A stretch of 18,348 bases of DNA, taken from contig JABUUX010000374.1 in the NCBI GenBank assembly GCA_021442965.1, forward strand, positions 1 to 18,348, written 5' to 3'. Every line of letters starts with the position of its first letter. Position 1 is the first letter of the stretch. Shown piece after piece: positions 14,832-18,348 of this stretch. The notes under the pieces are model-generated. The model worked only from the letters and a program-made list of their open reading frames with translations, made no database searches and had not been told where the DNA came from. The stretch comes from Treponema sp. GTDB lineage: Bacteria; Spirochaetota; Spirochaetia; Treponematales; Treponemataceae. A program made the position numbers and the translations under genes.

Positions 14832-16490
14832 ATGTCATTTAAAGTAGCTGCAGTTTTCAGTAATCATTGTGTACTTCAACGAAATAAAAACATTGATATT
14901 TTTGGATACTGTGATTCAGACTGTAATGTAAAAGTAGAATTAAAAAGAAACGGTAAAACCCTTACAGAAAATTCGGCATCTGTAAAAGCCGGAAAATGGA
15001 TTGTAACCCTTTCTCCACAACCCGCCGCGACTGATTGTGAGTTGATTATAAAGTCAGACTCATTCGAAAAAAAATTTACAGATGTTGCAGTTGGAGAAGT
15101 ATGGCTTTGCGGTGGACAATCAAATATGGAATTTGAACTTCAGAACTGTCTGGAAGCAAAAGAAGCCCTTTCTGAAACAAAAGATCCAAATGTTCGTTTT
15201 TACTACACTAATAAAATCTCCTGGATTGATGAAGACTTTTTCAAAGCAGAAGAAAATACCTGTTGGACGAAATGGGATTCTGATGCAAAAAAAGCCTGGA
15301 GTGCTGTTGGCTTTTTCTTTGCAAAAAAACTTTCAAAAGAACTTGGACTTACCGTAGGGCTTTTGGGCTGCAACTGGGGAGGAACTTCATGTTCTGCTTG
15401 GATGCACAAATCATATCTTGAAACAGATTCTGAACTGAACACTTATCTTACAGAACAAATTGAAGCAACAAAAGGAAAATCAATCGAAGAACAAATTCAA
15501 GAATACGATGATTACTTAAAGCGTGATGCAGAATGGAACCGAAAGGCTCAGGAAGTTTATGCAGTTGAACCGACAATTGACTGGAATGTTCTTCAGGAAA
15601 GAATCGGAAAGAATGAATGGCCAGGTCCACGATCCTGTAAAAATCCTTTCCGCCCGTGCGGGCTTTACGAAACCATGCTTTCAAGAATTATACCCTACAC
15701 TGTAAAAGGGGTTCTCTGGTATCAGGGCGAAAGTGATGACCACAAACCAAATATGTACGCCAAGCTATTTACACGTATGATTGATAACTGGAGAACAGAC
15801 TGGCACGATGATTCACTGCCATTCCTATTTGTACAGCTGACTGTAAACCGCTATAAAATGGACAAAGACTTCAAACACTGGTGTCTTATCCGTGAAGCTC
15901 AGGAAAAAGTTTCCAAAACAGTTTCCAATACTTATATGACAGTAATAATGGATGAAGGTGCTTTTAACGATATTCATCCAAAGCAAAAACAAATTGTAGG
16001 AGAACGGCTGGAACAAATTGCTATGAAAACCCAGTATAATTCACGTATTCCTTCTGAAAAAGTATTCAGCCCTACTCTTACTTCAAGCATTTCAAAAAAC
16101 GGAAAAATGATTCTTTCTTTTGACAATGCAAAAGGCGGACTATTCATTAAAGAAAAACCTGAAGAACTCAAAAATCTTATAGAAATGGAAAAAAATCAGG
16201 GGAACAATTCTGTTTCGGCTACAGTAAATGGAAAATGGACTGGATTTGAAATTTGCGGGCAAGATGGAATCTGGTACGGTGCGGAAGCAAAAATAAATGG
16301 CTCTGTAGTAGAAGTTTCCAGTCCTAAAGTCCCGGAGCCCAAAGCTGCACGCTATAACTGGTTCAATTATTGTCCTGTAATTCTTTATAACAAAAACGGA
16401 CTTCCTGTGGCTCCATTTAGAACAAACAAAAATGAAAAACTCATAACTGAGCATGCTCAAATTCAGGAAATAATGGTTGTAGCCAGTTAA
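14832..16490 (+). CDS. Sialate O-acetylesterase-like carbohydrate esterase (SASA/SGNH family)
   Basis: The 552-residue enzyme belongs to the family of sialic acid 9-O-acetylesterases. The nucleophile block is G-G-Q-S-N-M-E (94-100, Ser97), with G-V-L-W-Y-Q-G-E-S-D (293-302) and the catalytic D380-I-H382-P. An N-terminal beta-rich domain (1-90; V-L-Q-R-N-K ... I-F-G-Y) is also usual. It would remove acetyl groups from sugars. No signal peptide is seen, so it probably acts in the cytoplasm on imported sugars. AGGAG (14821-14825) precedes the ATG. Being 34 bases after galT suggests a shared role in using acetylated galactose-containing glycans, which is inference. Acetyl-xylan esterase activity is an alternative. 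Confidence 0.87.
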   Translation: MSFKVAAVFSNHCVLQRNKNIDIFGYCDSDCNVKVELKRNGKTLTENSASVKAGKWIVTLSPQPAATDCELIIKSDSFEKKFTDVAVGEVWLCGGQSNMEFELQNCLEAKEALSETKDPNVRFYYTNKISWIDEDFFKAEENTCWTKWDSDAKKAWSAVGFFFAKKLSKELGLTVGLLGCNWGGTSCSAWMHKSYLETDSELNTYLTEQIEATKGKSIEEQIQEYDDYLKRDAEWNRKAQEVYAVEPTIDWNVLQERIGKNEWPGPRSCKNPFRPCGLYETMLSRIIPYTVKGVLWYQGESDDHKPNMYAKLFTRMIDNWRTDWHDDSLPFLFVQLTVNRYKMDKDFKHWCLIREAQEKVSKTVSNTYMTVIMDEGAFNDIHPKQKQIVGERLEQIAMKTQYNSRIPSEKVFSPTLTSSISKNGKMILSFDNAKGGLFIKEKPEELKNLIEMEKNQGNNSVSATVNGKWTGFEICGQDGIWYGAEAKINGSVVEVSSPKVPEPKAARYNWFNYCPVILYNKNGLPVAPFRTNKNEKLITEHAQIQEIMVVAS

Positions 16491-16537
16491 CAGAAAATAA
16501 CAGGAACTTTATTTATAGTTCATAAATTTTTGTTTAG

Positions 16538-16566
16538 TTTCCGTTTTGGATTTTTTCTGTTATAAT
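16538..16566 (+). promoter_or_regulatory. possible promoter of the GGDEF gene
   Basis: A perfect TATAAT (16561-16566) with a weak -35 TTTCCG (16538-16543) at 17 bases. The predicted leader to the ATG at 16594 is about 21 bases. There is no terminator-like stem between the esterase stop and this point. Confidence 0.45.
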
Positions 16567-16593
16567 TTTAGGTATAGGATTTTCAAAACAAAT

Positions 16594-18240
16594 ATGAAGA
16601 TAAAGAAGAAAATGACATTACTGATTTCTTCACTTATTGTGTCAGGAACATTATTTACCGGGATAATCAGTTTTTCCATTACAGATTCCGTTGTTAGAAA
16701 TAATTCAAACACAATGATGGATGTACAGTGCCAGCAGAAAATTTCTGAAATTAACGCAAAAATGGAAGAACTGGTAAGAAGTACAAACGTATGTCTTTCT
16801 TTTGCCCAGCAGTTTTTACCCAATGACTTATTTGATAATGAAGAAGAACAGAATGATTATCTGGAAATTATGAGACTTATTCTTCAGAATCAGATAACCA
16901 ATAATCCTGATATATACACAGCTTACTTTGTTCTGAACTATGAAGAAGCAGGAACAAGCGGAGTCTTTTTGACACAGGAAGAAAAAGGACAGATAGCAAA
17001 AATTGAACTTACTGATTTATCTTCGTACACTCCAGGGAATCCTCAGGTATGCTGGTACTATGAACCTAAAGCGGCAAAAAAACCTGTATGGCTCAAAGCA
17101 TATTCCAACGAAGAATTAAACAGTACTCAGATGGTTTCATACACCATTCCCTTTTATAAAGGAGATGTTTTTATTGGTGTAATAGGAATGGATTTAAAAC
17201 TTGAACACCTGATTAATCAGATAAAAGATGTAAAACTATACGAGACAGGATTTGCAGTTCTTTCGGATGTGGATGGAAGCATAATTTATCATCCGGAATT
17301 AGAAGGATTCATAAACAGACACGAATTTGACGCTGGCCTTGTAGAAGTTTCTGACCGTCTTTTATCGCATAAAAATGAATTTTTTACTTACAAATCAAGA
17401 AATGGAAAAAAACGCCTTGTAAACCGTGAACTTACAAACGGAATGATAGTTGCAATTGTTGTCCCTTTATCAGAAATCAACAAACCTCAGTATAAACTTG
17501 CTGTAGAATTTTTTATTGCGCTAATTGTGATACTGTCGGTCTCAATTACAATCAACGGAATTTTTCTTAGCAAAAACGTAAAGCAAATTCTTACAATAAC
17601 TGAGGAAGCCAAACGAATTGCGGCGGGAGACCTGAATCTTCAAATGCACAAAGTTCCGGTTGTAAAAGATGAAATTGGAGAACTGGCTAACAGTATTGCA
17701 ACCATGAACGAGCAAATGCATTATTACATGGCTAAAGCAGAACAAAAAGCTATGTTAGATCCTCTTACCGGAATAGGAAATAAAGGGGCATTCCGTAGTG
17801 CTGCAGAAGATGTACTTACACTTTACCCTAACAATTACGGTGTTCTTGTAATGGATGTAAACAATCTGAAAAAAGTAAATGACGAACTTGGACATGAAGA
17901 AGGAGACAGATTCCTTTTAGAAACTGTAAAACTTCTTAAACACATGTTGGGAAATACTCCTGTGTACAGAATTGGTGGAGACGAATTTGCAACCCCTCTT
18001 ACAGAAAAAACCACAGAAAAAGCAACCCAAAAAAAGATTGAAACTTATTTCTACCAGAACATGAGTAACTGGAATGAAAAACATAAAGATTTTCTTCCTT
18101 GGGGACTTTGGATTGCGGTTGGTTTTGCAGAAGTAAACCCTGCTGCCCATGAAACTTTTTCTGATGTTTTCAGACGAGCAGACAATAACATGTATGAAAA
18201 CAAAAAACAGCTTAAAGAAAAATTTTCTCATTCAACTTAA
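16594..18240 (+). CDS. Membrane diguanylate cyclase with Cache-type sensor, HAMP and GGDEF
   Basis: The ATG at 16594 is chosen over an upstream in-frame TTG (16546), which would precede the presumed TATAAT, and gives 548 residues. Order: basic start, membrane helix 8-28, periplasmic double-Cache-like sensor 30-300 (W-Y-Y-E-P, G-V-I-G-M-D-L), helix 303-325, HAMP 326-375 (A-A-G-D-L, D-E-I-G-E-L) and GGDEF 386-545. The cyclase has D-P-L-T-G-I-G-N-K, metal-binding D421-V-N-N, and G461-G-D-E-F. It should make c-di-GMP from two GTP in response to a periplasmic ligand. The inhibitory RxxD site expected at 452-455 reads L-G-N-T, so feedback inhibition at that site is probably absent. The sensed ligand is unknown. 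Confidence 0.9.
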   Translation: MKIKKKMTLLISSLIVSGTLFTGIISFSITDSVVRNNSNTMMDVQCQQKISEINAKMEELVRSTNVCLSFAQQFLPNDLFDNEEEQNDYLEIMRLILQNQITNNPDIYTAYFVLNYEEAGTSGVFLTQEEKGQIAKIELTDLSSYTPGNPQVCWYYEPKAAKKPVWLKAYSNEELNSTQMVSYTIPFYKGDVFIGVIGMDLKLEHLINQIKDVKLYETGFAVLSDVDGSIIYHPELEGFINRHEFDAGLVEVSDRLLSHKNEFFTYKSRNGKKRLVNRELTNGMIVAIVVPLSEINKPQYKLAVEFFIALIVILSVSITINGIFLSKNVKQILTITEEAKRIAAGDLNLQMHKVPVVKDEIGELANSIATMNEQMHYYMAKAEQKAMLDPLTGIGNKGAFRSAAEDVLTLYPNNYGVLVMDVNNLKKVNDELGHEEGDRFLLETVKLLKHMLGNTPVYRIGGDEFATPLTEKTTEKATQKKIETYFYQNMSNWNEKHKDFLPWGLWIAVGFAEVNPAAHETFSDVFRRADNNMYENKKQLKEKFSHST

Positions 18241-18269
18241 TTGAAAGTTATTTTTTAAATAACTATAAT
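18241..18269 (+). promoter_or_regulatory. sigma-70 promoter of ackA
   Basis: TTGAAA (18241-18246), 17 bases, TATAAT (18264-18269): one of the closest matches to consensus in the window, starting right after the stop of the GGDEF gene. Confidence 0.75.
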
Positions 18270-18302
18270 TTTCATATATTTTCACAATAAAGGACAAAAA
18301 TC

Positions 18303-18348
18303 ATGGTAATTTTAACTTTGAACTGCGGATCTTCATCTGCAAAGTATC
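18303..18348 (+). CDS. ackA: Acetate kinase, first 15 codons (runs off the window)
   Basis: The start M-V-I-L-T-L-N-C-G-S-S-S-A-K-Y contains the N-x-G-S-S-S-x-K phosphate-binding signature that opens acetate kinases. The enzyme makes ATP and acetate from acetyl phosphate, the ATP-yielding end step of acetate fermentation. AAAGGA (18289-18294) lies 8 bases before the ATG. Propionate or butyrate kinases of the same superfamily begin similarly, so identification from 15 residues is not absolute. Confidence 0.85.
   Translation, partial: MVILTLNCGSSSAKY

Noticed and set aside
16546..16593. Upstream in-frame TTG start for the GGDEF gene
   Set aside because: It precedes the presumed TATAAT and adds an unlikely aromatic stretch before a normal basic N-terminus.

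Overview
The window looks like chromosomal DNA of a spirochaete of the Treponema lineage. The evidence is AT-rich DNA, a very long acidic TPR protein whose N-terminus (MPGLSQLKQFNKDILSLGDE) I recall as typical of treponemal homologues, a DUF2259-like secreted protein, and a fermentative core (citrate synthase, acetate kinase). The species cannot be named from the sequence. I see no tRNA, rRNA, CRISPR array, transposase or phage gene.

Layout. 1-302 (minus): start of a DEAD-box RNA helicase. 303-627: a 325-base intergenic region with heptamer repeats and two inverted-repeat structures. 628-5081 (plus): a 1281-residue membrane-anchored TPR protein, tightly coupled to a CTP-dependent lipid/polyprenol kinase-like membrane protein. 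5070-5885 (minus): a polytopic membrane protein overlapping the kinase tail to tail. 5978-6700 (plus): a secreted DUF2259-type protein behind what looks like a sigma-28 (FliA) promoter, closed by a clear terminator. 6820-7974 (plus): a secreted protein with an Ig-like and a lamin-tail-like domain. 8089-10251 (plus): a U32-family protein. A shared terminator-like stem separates it from the minus-strand cluster gltA, RsuA-type pseudouridine synthase, ssb (13157 down to 10318). 13268-16490 (plus): class II galT and a sialate-O-acetylesterase-like enzyme, probably one operon. 16594-18240 (plus): a Cache-HAMP-GGDEF diguanylate cyclase. 18303 onward: start of acetate kinase behind a near-consensus sigma-70 promoter.

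How it may work together. Most genes are housekeeping or central metabolism. Two strands hint at motility and envelope biology: the TPR protein, whose layout (cytoplasmic acidic region, one membrane helix, periplasmic TPRs) recalls spirochaete flagellar collar proteins, and the DUF2259 gene with its FliA-like promoter. Carbon metabolism is represented by galT plus an acetylesterase, citrate synthase and acetate kinase.

The most interesting signals are: (i) the FliA-type promoter before the DUF2259 gene, overlapping a divergent sigma-70-like promoter; (ii) a spaced F-x-[IV]-P motif in the roughly 600-residue acidic region of the TPR protein; (iii) several genes whose -10 box lies only 6-9 bases from the ATG with no Shine-Dalgarno, suggesting leaderless mRNAs; (iv) a structured region with a possible 32-codon ORF before an ssb that lacks the usual C-terminal tip. 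No clearly new multi-gene system is evident.
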